Source of the DNA: Clostridia bacterium
GTDB lineage: Bacteria > Bacillota > Clostridia > TANB77 > CAG-508
Direction: 5' to 3'
Assembly: GCA_022795075.1 (NCBI GenBank)
Contig: JAAWGB010000017.1
Location: 1-35,184 of the forward strand
DNA length: 35,184 nucleotides
The translations under genes were made by a program, and so were the position numbers. Below the pieces are notes generated by a model. That model searched no databases. It was not told the origin of the DNA and was given only the letters and a program-made list of their open reading frames with translations. Positions 8,106 to 15,846 of the stretch are shown here, one piece after another. Positions within the stretch are counted from its first letter, which is position 1; each line of letters starts with the position of its first letter.

Positions 8106-8838
8106 ATGTTTGAAAATGATATAGATGCAATAAAAAAAGCCCAAGCACGGAGATAAATTTGAATTGGAGAAATTAATTAAAGAAAATAATGGATTAATAT
8201 GGAGTATTGTCAAAAGGTTTAATGGAAGAGGTTATGAGTTAGAAGATTTATACCAAATTGGTTGTGTGGGTTTTATTAAGTCAATTAAAAGATTTGATTT
8301 GAGCTTTGATGTTAAGTTATCTACTTATGCTGTACCTTATATGATTGGAGAAATAAAAAGACATATTCGAGATGATGGTCCAGTTAAGGTTAGTAGGAGT
8401 ATAAAAGAGTTAAGTATTAAAATAAGAGAGTTACAAAAAGAATATTTTTATAAAAAAGGGGAAGAAATAACAATTAGTCAAATGGCAAAAGAACTTAAAA
8501 CTTCTGAGGAAGATATTGTTTTAGCAATGGAATCTAGCAATTCGATAGAATCAATTGAAAATAGTACCTATACGAATCAAAAAGATGGAAATAGTATTAG
8601 TTTGCTAGAAACATTATCCAATCAGCAAAATGAAGAAGAAATGATTACCAACAAATTAACAGTTAGTCAGCTAATTGAAAATTTGGAAACACGAGATAAA
8701 GAAATTATTTTATTAAGATTTTATAAAGAAAAGACACAAGCACAAGTTGCAAAAATTTTAGGAATTACACAAGTACAGGTTTCGAGGATTGAACGTAAGA
8801 TTTTGGAAAGTATGAGAAGTAAATTAAAAGAAGCATAG
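8106..8838 (+). CDS. sigF: Forespore sigma factor SigF, read through a +1 shift at CGG 8148
   Basis: SigF directs early forespore transcription. Region 2 (DLYQIGCVGFIKSIKRFDL), the STYAVPYMIGEIKRHIRDDG stretch and region 4 (QAQVAKILGITQVQVSRIERKIL) are clear. ATG 8106 has a good SD (AAAGGGG, 8093-8099) and encodes MFENDIDAIKKAQA. The next codon is CGG, then AGA TAA. Skipping the C gives GGA GAT AAA, and AQA-GDKFELEKLIKENN continues exactly as in SigF family members. The joined product is 243 aa, close to the 255 aa of B. subtilis. Without a shift, translation could only begin at TTG 8164 behind a weak GGAGAT, giving 225 aa without the conserved N-terminus. Frameshift and restart cannot be told apart by sequence alone. 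Confidence 0.85.
8148..8150 (+). other. CGG codon at +1 frame break in sigF
   Basis: In-frame CGG follows GCA (codon 14). The zero frame ends two codons later at TAA (8154-8156). The +1 frame, from GGA at 8149, carries the rest of SigF. This is one of three equivalent sites in the window. Confidence 0.8.
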
Positions 8839-8865
8839 TTTTTTAAGAATATGAAAAATAGGAAA

Positions 8866-8898
8866 AGTAATAAAAAAGGATGAAAAATTTTTATTACT
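8866..8898. repeat. 11-bp inverted repeat between sigF and spoIID
   Basis: AGTAATAAAAA (8866-8876) is an exact complement of TTTTTATTACT (8888-8898), with an 11-nt loop. No T run follows on the plus strand. It may be a weak terminator, a processing site or an operator. No convincing SigE promoter was found before spoIID. Confidence 0.5.
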
Positions 8899-8948
8899 AA
8901 ATAAAAAAAGGTCAAAAAGACTTAAAAAGAAGGTGAGGTGTGTTATTT

Positions 8949-9962
8949 GTGAAGAAGTTTTTGTTATATTTTTTTGCTTTTGTATTGATTTGTTTTCTAA
9001 TGCCAGCTTTTTTGACGAAAAGAGATAAACAAGTTATTGCTAAAGATACAAAGGAAAGTGATACAATGCAACAGCAAACATCACAAGTAAATGAAAATGA
9101 AGAATATAAAAAATATGGAACTATAAAATTATTACATAAAAAAACAGGAGAAGTAGAAGAAGTAAAATTGGATGAATATTTATATCATGTTGTTTCAGCA
9201 GAGATGCCAGCAGATTTTGAATTAGAAGCCCTAAAGGCACAAGCAGTAGTGGCAAGAACCTATACAATTTATAAAGTTCTGAACAAAAAACACGAAAATG
9301 CCGATATTTGTGACGATTCTACTTGTTGTCAAGCATGGGTTTCAAAAGAAGATAGATTGGCAAGATGGGAAGAAGATAAGAAAGAAAGTAATTGGCTAAA
9401 AATTGAACAATGTGTGAACGAAACAAAGGGAAAAATTATTACTTATCAAAATGAGCCAATCAATGCGTTTTTTCATGCCAATAGCGGAGGAACAACTGAA
9501 CTACCAGTAAATGTTTGGGGTGGAAGTAACTTTCCTTATTTGCAAGTGGTAGAAACTGCTGGAGAAGAAGGCTATACACAATATGCTTCAGAAATAGAAC
9601 TTTCTAATGAAGAATTAATAGCCAAATTAAAAGAAAAATATGAAGATATTCAAATTAATTTTGCCAGTCAAGAAGATATTAAAATATTGGAATATACTGA
9701 TAGTAATCGAGTAAAAACAATCAAATTTGGAAATCATAATCTTTCAGGAGTAGAAGCAAGAAGTTTATTTGGTTTGCGTTCTACCAATTTTGAAATAATA
9801 AAAGAAAGCGATAAAATAAAATTTACAGTAAAAGGTTATGGTCATGGTGTTGGAATGAGTCAAACAGGAGCTGACAATATGGCAAAACAAGGTAACAATT
9901 ATGAACAAATTATTCATCATTTTTATGTAGGAGTAGAAATAAAAGAAATAAATTCTTTATAA
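8949..9962 (+). CDS. spoIID: Stage II sporulation protein D (peptidoglycan lytic transglycosylase)
   Basis: SpoIID is a membrane-anchored enzyme of the mother cell that cuts glycan strands during engulfment, with SpoIIM and SpoIIP. Residues 4-22 form the N-terminal anchor. VVSAEMPADFELEALKAQAV contains the family's catalytic Glu (Glu85 here, Glu88 in B. subtilis). CDDSTCC has the C-x5-C spacing of the zinc site in clostridial SpoIID. HANSGGTTELPVNVWGG and the C-terminal GYGHGVGMSQTGA are conserved. The 337-aa length is typical. An upstream GTG at 8940 is too close to the SD (AAGGTGAGG, 8930-8938), so GTG 8949 is the better start. It follows sigF and precedes spoIIQ, both engulfment-related. 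Confidence 0.93.
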   Translation: MKKFLLYFFAFVLICFLMPAFLTKRDKQVIAKDTKESDTMQQQTSQVNENEEYKKYGTIKLLHKKTGEVEEVKLDEYLYHVVSAEMPADFELEALKAQAVVARTYTIYKVLNKKHENADICDDSTCCQAWVSKEDRLARWEEDKKESNWLKIEQCVNETKGKIITYQNEPINAFFHANSGGTTELPVNVWGGSNFPYLQVVETAGEEGYTQYASEIELSNEELIAKLKEKYEDIQINFASQEDIKILEYTDSNRVKTIKFGNHNLSGVEARSLFGLRSTNFEIIKESDKIKFTVKGYGHGVGMSQTGADNMAKQGNNYEQIIHHFYVGVEIKEINSL

Positions 9963-9964
9963 AT

Positions 9965-9993
9965 GTATAATCTTCTAAAAATAGGAAATACTT
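9965..9993 (+). promoter_or_regulatory. Candidate SigF-type promoter of spoIIQ
   Basis: GTATA (9965-9969) and GGAAATACTT (9984-9993) fit the known SigF pattern GYATA and GGnnAnAHTR except for the last base. The spacing is 14 nt, slightly short. spoIIQ is an established SigF target. Confidence 0.5.
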
Positions 9994-10023
9994 GTAATAA
10001 TAAAACTATTTAAGGAGGATTTT

Positions 10024-10857
10024 ATGAAAAGAGAAAATAGAATTCAAGGTTTAAAAAGCAAAACAACAACTGATAAGATTATTTTATATGCAGGGATAGG
10101 AGTGGCAATCTTAGCAGTTATTGTATTTGCTTTATTTATGTATAGCAAAAGTCTAAGTGATGATGTGAAAAATAGCACGATGAGTTTGGAGCAAATGGCC
10201 AATATCGCAAGTAATAATAACCAAAATGCACAAAGTGCTAGTACAGAAATTGGAAAGTCAGTAGAAGAATCTTCTAAAGAATTAGATACTACCAATGAAA
10301 CCAATACAATAAATACAACGAATGTTGAAAATTCGGCAAAAGAAAATCGTACGAATAATCAAACCAATACAACTACTAATTCTACAAAATCGAACCATAC
10401 AGCTAATGTAACAACTAACACAAAGGAAACTAAACAAGAGCAAAAAAAAGAACTAAGTTTTGAAAGACCAGTAGAAGGTGAAATGGTAAGAGAATATGCA
10501 AAAGATAATTTGATTTATTCAGCTACTTTAGAAGAATGGACAACTCATATGGGAATTGATATCAAGGCAGATAAAACAACAGTTGTAAAAGCAGCTGAAG
10601 CAGGAACCGTAAAATCGATTAAAAATGATCCAAGATATGGTTTGACAATTGTAATTGAACATGAGGATAATTTCCAAACAGTTTATTCTAACTTGTTAAC
10701 TTCAGAATTTGTAGTAGAAGGGGAAAAGGTAGAAAAAGGTCAATCAATTGGAACAGTCGGAAATACAGCAGTCTTCGAAATTGCAGATGAACCACATCTT
10801 CATTTTGAAATGTTAAAAGATTCTTTGCCAGTTGACCCAAGTATTTATATAAAATAA
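10024..10857 (+). CDS. spoIIQ: SpoIIQ-like M23 peptidase of the forespore membrane
   Basis: SpoIIQ spans the forespore membrane and pairs with SpoIIIAH across the intermembrane space. The 277-aa protein has one membrane segment (about 20-42), a low-complexity Asn/Thr/Ser linker (about 65-140) and a C-terminal M23 (LytM) domain. Zinc ligands are complete: His175 and Asp179 in HMGID, and His258/His260 in HLHFEM. Clostridial SpoIIQ keeps these residues, whereas the Bacillus protein has lost one, so endopeptidase activity is plausible here. AAGGAGG precedes the ATG. Its place after spoIID supports the engulfment role. A generic M23 wall hydrolase is the alternative. Confidence 0.88.
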   Translation: MKRENRIQGLKSKTTTDKIILYAGIGVAILAVIVFALFMYSKSLSDDVKNSTMSLEQMANIASNNNQNAQSASTEIGKSVEESSKELDTTNETNTINTTNVENSAKENRTNNQTNTTTNSTKSNHTANVTTNTKETKQEQKKELSFERPVEGEMVREYAKDNLIYSATLEEWTTHMGIDIKADKTTVVKAAEAGTVKSIKNDPRYGLTIVIEHEDNFQTVYSNLLTSEFVVEGEKVEKGQSIGTVGNTAVFEIADEPHLHFEMLKDSLPVDPSIYIK

Positions 10858-10880
10858 GAAATAGATTGATGAAAAAATGA

Positions 10881-10923
10881 TAAATCTAGTAAAACTAATT
10901 CGTTTTTACTGGATTTATTTTTG
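10881..10923 (+). terminator. Terminator after spoIIQ
   Basis: AAATCTAGTAAAAC pairs with GTTTTTACTGGATTT, with minor bulges and G-T pairs, followed by ATTTTTG. It closes the sporulation block. The next 130 nt up to 11053 show no other clear element. Confidence 0.7.
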
Positions 10924-11053
10924 TAGTTAAGGGATTTTATTTAAGAACAAATTTTCATAATATTTCGAAAATTTATTGAAAAATAAGATAACATGAGATA
11001 TAAAATAATAGAAAAATTGAAAAAAGTACAAATAACAAAAGAAGGAGGGAAAT

Positions 11054-12184
11054 ATGAAACAACAAAAAGCAATCACATTAATAGCATTAGTTATAACAAT
11101 CATTATACTATTAATATTAGTGGGAATTTCAATTTCAACATTGATGGGGGAAAGAGGAATACTTAGGAAAGCAGATATAACAATCGAGAAAAACAAAGAA
11201 ACAACAGCAGAGGAAGAAATAAAGTTAATCTTAAATGAATGGAGAATAGAAAAAGTAGAAACAACAAAAACTTTTTTGGAATTTTTAGATTCAAAAGTAG
11301 AAAAAAATCAAATAGATAAATATGAACGAATAGACGAAGAAAGCATTGGAATTTATAGAAACAATTATATAATAATAGTAGACAATGATGGAAAGATTAT
11401 CAAAAACATACAAAAAGTAGGTCCAGTTCCAACAATTGAAAATATAAAAATTACTTTAGAAGATGGAACAGAAGCAGAAGAATATAGTCAAAAAATAGGA
11501 ACAAAATTTATAATTAGTTTTGATGCAATGATAAAGGATGGTATTATAAAGTCAATTTATCCACAAATTCCTTATACTACCAATGGAGAAGAAAAAATAG
11601 TTGAATTTGAAATAATTGGAACAGTAAATGATATCGATTATACTACAAACGTTAAAATATCATTAGAAAGTAAATATATTAAACAATATGAGTCATTAGA
11701 AAAAGCAATATCTGATCAAAAAGAAAGTGGTTATAAACAAGTGCAAATATTAGCCAAAAATGAAGTAGTAACACATGATATGAATATTATTATCTATAAT
11801 GGTGATTTAGTATTAGATGGAATAAAAGAGGTAAATGGGGCAAGTTTAAATAATAATGTTTATACTTTTGGAAATGCCACAACAGATGTAGGAACAAAAA
11901 CAACAGATGCTACTAATATGGTAGTTTTAAAAATAAATGGTAATTTTGTAATCAACGAAGCAGTTACATTAACTAGTTGTATAAGTGATAATGGCTATGG
12001 AGGTTCAAAGGGGTTTGTAATATATTGTACAAATGAAATTACAAACAATGGAAAAATTAGTATGTCAGATAGAGGAGCAAAAGCAAAAGGACAAAATGTA
12101 TATTTATATAAAAACCTAGATGAAACTTATGAATATGTTCCAGCAATTGGAGCAAATCGGTGGAGGAAGAGTAAGTGGCAGTAG
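11054..12184 (+). CDS. Prepilin-like glycine-rich surface protein, segment 1 of 3
   Basis: ATG follows GAAGGAGG. The N-terminus, KAITLIALVITIIILLILVG followed by ISISTLMGERGILRKA, is the prepilin-type signal and helix seen in many gut Clostridia surface proteins. The middle part (about 90-210) contains a likely beta-rich domain (VPTIENIKITLEDGTEAEEY). From about 250 a secreted repeat domain begins (NIIIYNGDLVLDGI, NGNFVINEAVTLTS). In-frame codon 369 is CGG (12158). Beyond it the zero frame gives only RWRKSKWQ and a stop. The +1 frame continues the glycine-rich C-terminal domain. Read through both shifts, the full protein would be about 549 aa ending at 12705. A decayed gene is the alternative. 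Confidence 0.8.
   Translation: MKQQKAITLIALVITIIILLILVGISISTLMGERGILRKADITIEKNKETTAEEEIKLILNEWRIEKVETTKTFLEFLDSKVEKNQIDKYERIDEESIGIYRNNYIIIVDNDGKIIKNIQKVGPVPTIENIKITLEDGTEAEEYSQKIGTKFIISFDAMIKDGIIKSIYPQIPYTTNGEEKIVEFEIIGTVNDIDYTTNVKISLESKYIKQYESLEKAISDQKESGYKQVQILAKNEVVTHDMNIIIYNGDLVLDGIKEVNGASLNNNVYTFGNATTDVGTKTTDATNMVVLKINGNFVINEAVTLTSCISDNGYGGSKGFVIYCTNEITNNGKISMSDRGAKAKGQNVYLYKNLDETYEYVPAIGANRWRKSKWQ
12158..12160 (+). other. CGG codon at first +1 frame break in the surface-protein gene
   Basis: AAT is followed by in-frame CGG. Skipping the C gives GGT GGA GGA AGA, which encodes GGGR and continues into a glycine-rich domain. The zero frame ends eight codons later at TAG (12182-12184). Confidence 0.75.
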
Positions 12185-12407
12185 TTTATATGTTAATATT
12201 TCAGGAGAAAACTATCAAACGAAAAATACTTCTAATAATGGAGCAATAGGAGAAAATGGAACAAATAGAAGGACAGGAGGTGGCGGTTCAGGAAGTGCCA
12301 GCTGTTCAGGAGCAACGACAAAAGCAATGAATACTCATGTTTATCGGAGGAATAGGAGGGAAAGGAACTTCTTATTCAGGTGGAAATTGTGGTCAAAATA
12401 TAAGTAA
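12159..12407 (+). CDS. Glycine-rich surface protein, segment 2 of 3
   Basis: Starting from the GGT after the first CGG, this frame encodes GGGRVSGSSLYVNISGENY and on to TGGGGSGSASCSGATTKA, a low-complexity Gly/Ser/Asn surface domain. It has no plausible ribosome binding site or start of its own. At 12345 it meets an in-frame CGG after TAT. Past that point the frame becomes basic and unrelated (RRNRRERNFLFRW) until the stop at 12405-12407. Real coding therefore appears to occupy 12159-12344, 62 residues, joined to segments 1 and 3. Confidence 0.65.
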   Translation, partial: GGGRVSGSSLYVNISGENYQTKNTSNNGAIGENGTNRRTGGGGSGSASCSGATTKAMNTHVYRRNRRERNFLFRWKLWSKYK

Positions 12408-12705
12408 GAGAGCAGTTTCATCTGCTACACCACCAAGTCATGTTTATGCAAATTCTGGAACCGATATCGGTGGAGAAGGTGGAGGCTTATTGATAGTATA
12501 TGGAAAATCAATATGGAATAAAAATACTATTCTATCAAATGGTAAGACAGGATCCTATGGAAATGGTACAGGTGGAGGTAGTGTTAATCTATTTTATAGA
12601 GAAAATATAGAAGAAGGAACAATAGAAGCAAAAGGTGGAACAAGCAAATCAAGTGGAGGAAATGGAGGAAATGGATGTATAGCCATTACTAAAATGGAAA
12701 ACTAA
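12337..12705 (+). CDS. Glycine-rich surface protein, segment 3 of 3
   Basis: From 12346 the frame encodes GGIGGKGTSYSGGNCGQ and continues to GGEGGGLLIVYGKSIWNKN, GNGTGGGSVNLFYRENIEEG and GGNGGNGCIAITKMEN. These are repeats of a secreted Gly-rich beta-helix or adhesin type, with the GGGSVNLFY motif common in clostridial surface proteins. The ATG at 12337 has no SD and lies before the shift point, so independent translation is unlikely. The segment is better read as the C-terminus of the gene starting at 11054. It is followed by a terminator at 12720. Confidence 0.7.
   Translation: MFIGGIGGKGTSYSGGNCGQNISKRAVSSATPPSHVYANSGTDIGGEGGGLLIVYGKSIWNKNTILSNGKTGSYGNGTGGGSVNLFYRENIEEGTIEAKGGTSKSSGGNGGNGCIAITKMEN
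12345..12347 (+). other. CGG codon at second +1 frame break in the surface-protein gene
   Basis: In segment 2's frame, TAT is followed by CGG. Skipping the C gives GGA GGA ATA GGA GGG, encoding GGIGG, and restores the glycine-rich domain. It has the same form as the breaks at 8148 and 12158. Confidence 0.75.
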
Positions 12706-12719
12706 ATAAATAGGATAAA

Positions 12720-12749
12720 AAATGTCAAAAATATGTTTGACATTTTTTT
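12720..12749 (+). terminator. Terminator after the surface-protein gene
   Basis: AAATGTCAAA pairs perfectly with TTTGACATTT across a 6-nt loop, followed by TTTTT. The right arm also supplies the -35 of the lexA promoter. Confidence 0.8.
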
Positions 12750-12765
12750 GTTTGTATGATATGAT
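12737..12765 (+). promoter_or_regulatory. lexA promoter, embedded in the terminator
   Basis: TTGACA (12737-12742) and TATGAT (12760-12765) are spaced exactly 17 bp. The -35 lies in the right arm of the upstream terminator hairpin. Confidence 0.75.
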
Positions 12766-12794
12766 GAGAAAAATAAGAGAATGGAGTGAATGAA

Positions 12795-13445
12795 ATGCCA
12801 AGAAAAAGAGGAGAATTAAATAAAAGAGAAAAAGACATATTAAAATTCATTGAAAAACAAATCATGACACAAGGATATCCACCATCTGTAAGAGAAATAG
12901 GAAAAGCAGTAGGCTTAAATTCAACAGCAACTGTACATGGATACTTAGCCAAATTAGACGAAAAAGGATACATCAAAAAACAAGACAAAAAAGGAAGAAC
13001 CTTGAGATTATTAAAAGGTGGATCAGGAGAAATCAAGAAAACATCAAGTAAAGACTTCTATACCCAAAAAGAATTAGTAGAAGTACCAATCATAGGAAGA
13101 ATTACAGCAGGAGAGCCAATCTTAGCAGTTGAAAACGTAACTGATACCTTCCCAATCCCAGTTGACTTTGTAGGAAACTCAGAAAGTTTCATGTTAACCG
13201 TTAGAGGAGAAAGTATGATAGAAGCTGGAATTTTAGATGGAGACTATATATTAGTCAAAAAACAAAACACAGCTAACAATGGAGAAATAGTAGTAGCCTT
13301 AATAGGAGAAGAAGCAACTGTAAAAACATTCTATAAAGAAAAAGACCATATCAGATTACAACCAGAAAACTCAACAATGGATCCAATCATTGTACCAACC
13401 TGTGAAATATTAGGAAAAGTTGGTGGCGTATTTAGAAAAATGTAG
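12795..13445 (+). CDS. lexA: LexA repressor
   Basis: LexA represses SOS genes and cleaves itself when RecA is active. The N-terminal winged helix ([21 protein letters not shown]) binds DNA. The self-cleavage site is Ala105-Gly106 in RITAGEP. The catalytic dyad is Ser140 (in [10 protein letters not shown]) and Lys177 (in EATVKTF), with the usual spacing of 37 residues. ATG 12795 behind GGAGTG (12783-12788) gives 216 aa starting MPRKRG. An upstream GTG at 12786 overlaps that SD and is unlikely. I saw no clear LexA box in its own promoter, but a GAAC-N4-GTT match lies at the start of the next gene. Confidence 0.96.
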   Translation: MPRKRGELNKREKDILKFIEKQIMTQGYPPSVREIGKAVGLNSTATVHGYLAKLDEKGYIKKQDKKGRTLRLLKGGSGEIKKTSSKDFYTQKELVEVPIIGRITAGEPILAVENVTDTFPIPVDFVGNSESFMLTVRGESMIEAGILDGDYILVKKQNTANNGEIVVALIGEEATVKTFYKEKDHIRLQPENSTMDPIIVPTCEILGKVGGVFRKM

Positions 13446-13489
13446 TAGTCATAATCAATCAAATTCACGAAAAATTCACAATTCAAAAC

Positions 13490-13533
13490 TTGACAGAAAA
13501 CACTGTGTCCCATATAATAAGGAAACACAGTGT
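13490..13533 (+). promoter_or_regulatory. Promoter with palindromic operator for the ABC exporter operon
   Basis: TTGACA (13490-13495) and TATAAT (13513-13518) are spaced 17 bp. ACACTGTGT (13500-13508) and its exact complement ACACAGTGT (13525-13533) flank the -10. Bound protein would block RNA polymerase. The same arms could also form a hairpin in RNA. No dedicated regulator gene is adjacent. Confidence 0.75.
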
Positions 13534-13562
13534 ATTTTTTAATTATAAAATCATAGAGAGGA

Positions 13563-13574
13563 GAACATATGTTA
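13563..13574. promoter_or_regulatory. Possible LexA box overlapping the ABC exporter start
   Basis: GAACATATGTTA overlaps the ATG at 13569. It matches the Gram-positive SOS pattern GAAC-N4-GTTC except for the last base. The position over the start codon is unusual, and a chance match is quite possible. Confidence 0.3.
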
Positions 13575-15845
13575 AAAGTATTAAAAAATTTAAAAAAGTC
13601 ATTTTGGTCAGCTGTAGCAATTGTAATTTTATTATGTATTCAAGCAACAACAGACTTAGCTTTGCCAGATTATACATCGAAAATCGTAAACATTGGAATT
13701 CAAGCAGGAGGAATTGAAGTAGCAATTCCAGAAATTATAGCCAAAGAAGATATGGATAATTTGCTTATTTTCACAGAACAAGGAGAAGAAATATTAGAAA
13801 ATTATACATTAGTGGGGGAATCTCCTACAAAACAAGAAAAAAGTAAAATTTACAAATATTTGGGAAAAGGTAAAAACATACAACCTGAAACGATCTATGT
13901 TTTAAAAGAATTAGAAGAAGAGGAACAAGACAAATTAGTTCCATTAATGGCAACACCTTTAATGGAACTGACAGCAATTGAAAATGAAGAAACAGCCAAT
14001 CAAATAAAAGAACAATTAATGCTTAATATGACAAATGTACCTGAAGCACAAAAACAACAACTTCAATCACAAACATTAATGGAAATCATTAACAATATGC
14101 CAAAAGAACAAAGAAATCAAGTTTTAGGACAATTTACCGATAAAATTAATAATATGCAAGATTCTATTAAAGAACAAGCTGCAGTAGCATCTGTTAAAGA
14201 GCTTTATAAAAAAATAGGAGTAGACACAGATAAACTACAAAATAATTACATCTTAATGGCAGGTTTACAAATGCTTGGTGTAGCATCTATTACAATGGTA
14301 TCAGCTATATCCATTATGTTACTATCTTCAAGAGTTGCAGCTAAGTTAGGAAAAACTTTAAGAGATAAAGTATTTAAAAAAGTAATTCGTTTTTCCAATA
14401 AAGAATTATCAGAATTTTCAACCGCTTCTTTAATTACACGTAGTACCAATGACATTCAACAAATCCAGCAATTAATTACCATGTTATTTAGAGTAGTAGT
14501 ATATGCACCAATTATTGGTATTGGAGGATTTTTGAAGGTATTAACCAATAGTGACAACCAAATGGCTTGGATTATTGGAGTTGCTATTTTAGCCATTTTA
14601 TTAATAGTAGGAACTTTATTTGTAATTACCATGCCAAGCTTTAAAAAATTGCAAGATTTAGTTGATAAATTAAATCAAGTAGCAAGAGAAATTTTAACAG
14701 GTTTACCAGTAATTAGAGCTTTCCATAAAGAGAAAAAAGAAGAAGCAAGATTTGAAATAGCCAATCAAAACCTAATGAAAACAGATCGATTTGTAAGTAG
14801 AGCCATGTCCATGATGATGCCTTTACTTATGTTAATTATGAATTCTATCATGATATTAATTGTATGGGTAGGGGGACACAATGTAGACCAAGGATTTATG
14901 CAAGTAGGAGATATGATGGCATTTATACAATACACAATGCAAATCGTAATGGCATTTTTAATGATATCTATGATTTCTATTATGTTGCCAAGAGCAGCAG
15001 TATCTGCTAGGCGTATCAATGAAGTAATAGAAACAGAACCAAACATTAAAGATTTAGCAGAAGTGAAAAAATTTGATTCCAATAAAAAAGGATTAGTAGA
15101 ATTTAAAAATGTATCTTTTCATTACCCTGACGCAGATACAGAAGTATTGTCAGATATCAACTTTACAGCTAAACCTGGAGAAACCACAGCCATTATTGGA
15201 AGTACAGGAAGTGGAAAATCAACAGTTGTTAATTTAATACCAAGATTTTATGATGTAACAGGTGGCGAACTTTTAATAGATGGTGTTAACGTAAAAGAAG
15301 TTTCACAAAAAGAATTAAGAGATATTATTGGATTAGTACCACAAAAAGGAATCTTATTTTCTGGAACCATTGAATCAAACATTAAATATTCAGATGAAAA
15401 TATGTCTGATGAACAAATGAAAGAAGCAGCTAAAATTGCACAAGCCATTGAATTTATTGAAGAAAAAGACAAACAATACCAAGAACCAATTACACAAGGT
15501 GGAAGCAATGTATCAGGTGGACAAAAACAACGTTTATCAATTGCTAGAGCCATCAGTAAAAATCCAGAAATTTTTGTATTTGATGATAGCTTTTCTGCCT
15601 TAGATTTTAAAACAGATAGTAAGCTAAGAGAGGCATTATCTAAAAAAACAAAAGATAAGACAGTTATTATTGTAGCCCAAAGAATTAGTACCATTATGAA
15701 TGCAGAAAAAATAGTCGTTTTAGAAGAAGGAAAAGTCGTAGGAATGGGAACACATGAAGAATTGATGAAAAATAATGAAACTTATCGACAAATTGCATTA
15801 TCTCAACTATCAGAAGAAGAACTAGACAAGAAAGGAGGAGAATAA
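13569..15845 (+). CDS. ABC exporter subunit with degenerate ATPase site and long external loop
   Basis: This is half of a heterodimeric ABC exporter of the LmrCD/BmrCD/TM287-288 type: a transmembrane domain followed by an ATPase domain. The Walker A is GSTGSGKST (544-552), the signature VSGGQKQ is near 648, and Walker B is FVFDDSF with Asp672. The residue after it is Asp673, where a catalytic Glu is expected, so this site is probably non-consensus. Between TM1 (about 14-32) and TM2 (about 227-252) lies a ~180-residue hydrophilic, helical region, likely external, that makes the subunit 758 aa rather than ~580. It may bind a substrate, lipid or partner. The next gene begins one base after its stop. 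Confidence 0.93.
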   Translation: MLKVLKNLKKSFWSAVAIVILLCIQATTDLALPDYTSKIVNIGIQAGGIEVAIPEIIAKEDMDNLLIFTEQGEEILENYTLVGESPTKQEKSKIYKYLGKGKNIQPETIYVLKELEEEEQDKLVPLMATPLMELTAIENEETANQIKEQLMLNMTNVPEAQKQQLQSQTLMEIINNMPKEQRNQVLGQFTDKINNMQDSIKEQAAVASVKELYKKIGVDTDKLQNNYILMAGLQMLGVASITMVSAISIMLLSSRVAAKLGKTLRDKVFKKVIRFSNKELSEFSTASLITRSTNDIQQIQQLITMLFRVVVYAPIIGIGGFLKVLTNSDNQMAWIIGVAILAILLIVGTLFVITMPSFKKLQDLVDKLNQVAREILTGLPVIRAFHKEKKEEARFEIANQNLMKTDRFVSRAMSMMMPLLMLIMNSIMILIVWVGGHNVDQGFMQVGDMMAFIQYTMQIVMAFLMISMISIMLPRAAVSARRINEVIETEPNIKDLAEVKKFDSNKKGLVEFKNVSFHYPDADTEVLSDINFTAKPGETTAIIGSTGSGKSTVVNLIPRFYDVTGGELLIDGVNVKEVSQKELRDIIGLVPQKGILFSGTIESNIKYSDENMSDEQMKEAAKIAQAIEFIEEKDKQYQEPITQGGSNVSGGQKQRLSIARAISKNPEIFVFDDSFSALDFKTDSKLREALSKKTKDKTVIIVAQRISTIMNAEKIVVLEEGKVVGMGTHEELMKNNETYRQIALSQLSEEELDKKGGE

Positions 15846-15846
15846 T

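Noticed and set aside
8106..12705. CGG simply reassigned to another amino acid
   Set aside because: Reassignment would leave the frame unchanged. At all three sites the zero frame stops soon after CGG and conserved coding continues only in +1.
12786..12794. GTG start for LexA at 12786
   Set aside because: It overlaps the GGAGTG ribosome binding site of the better ATG at 12795.
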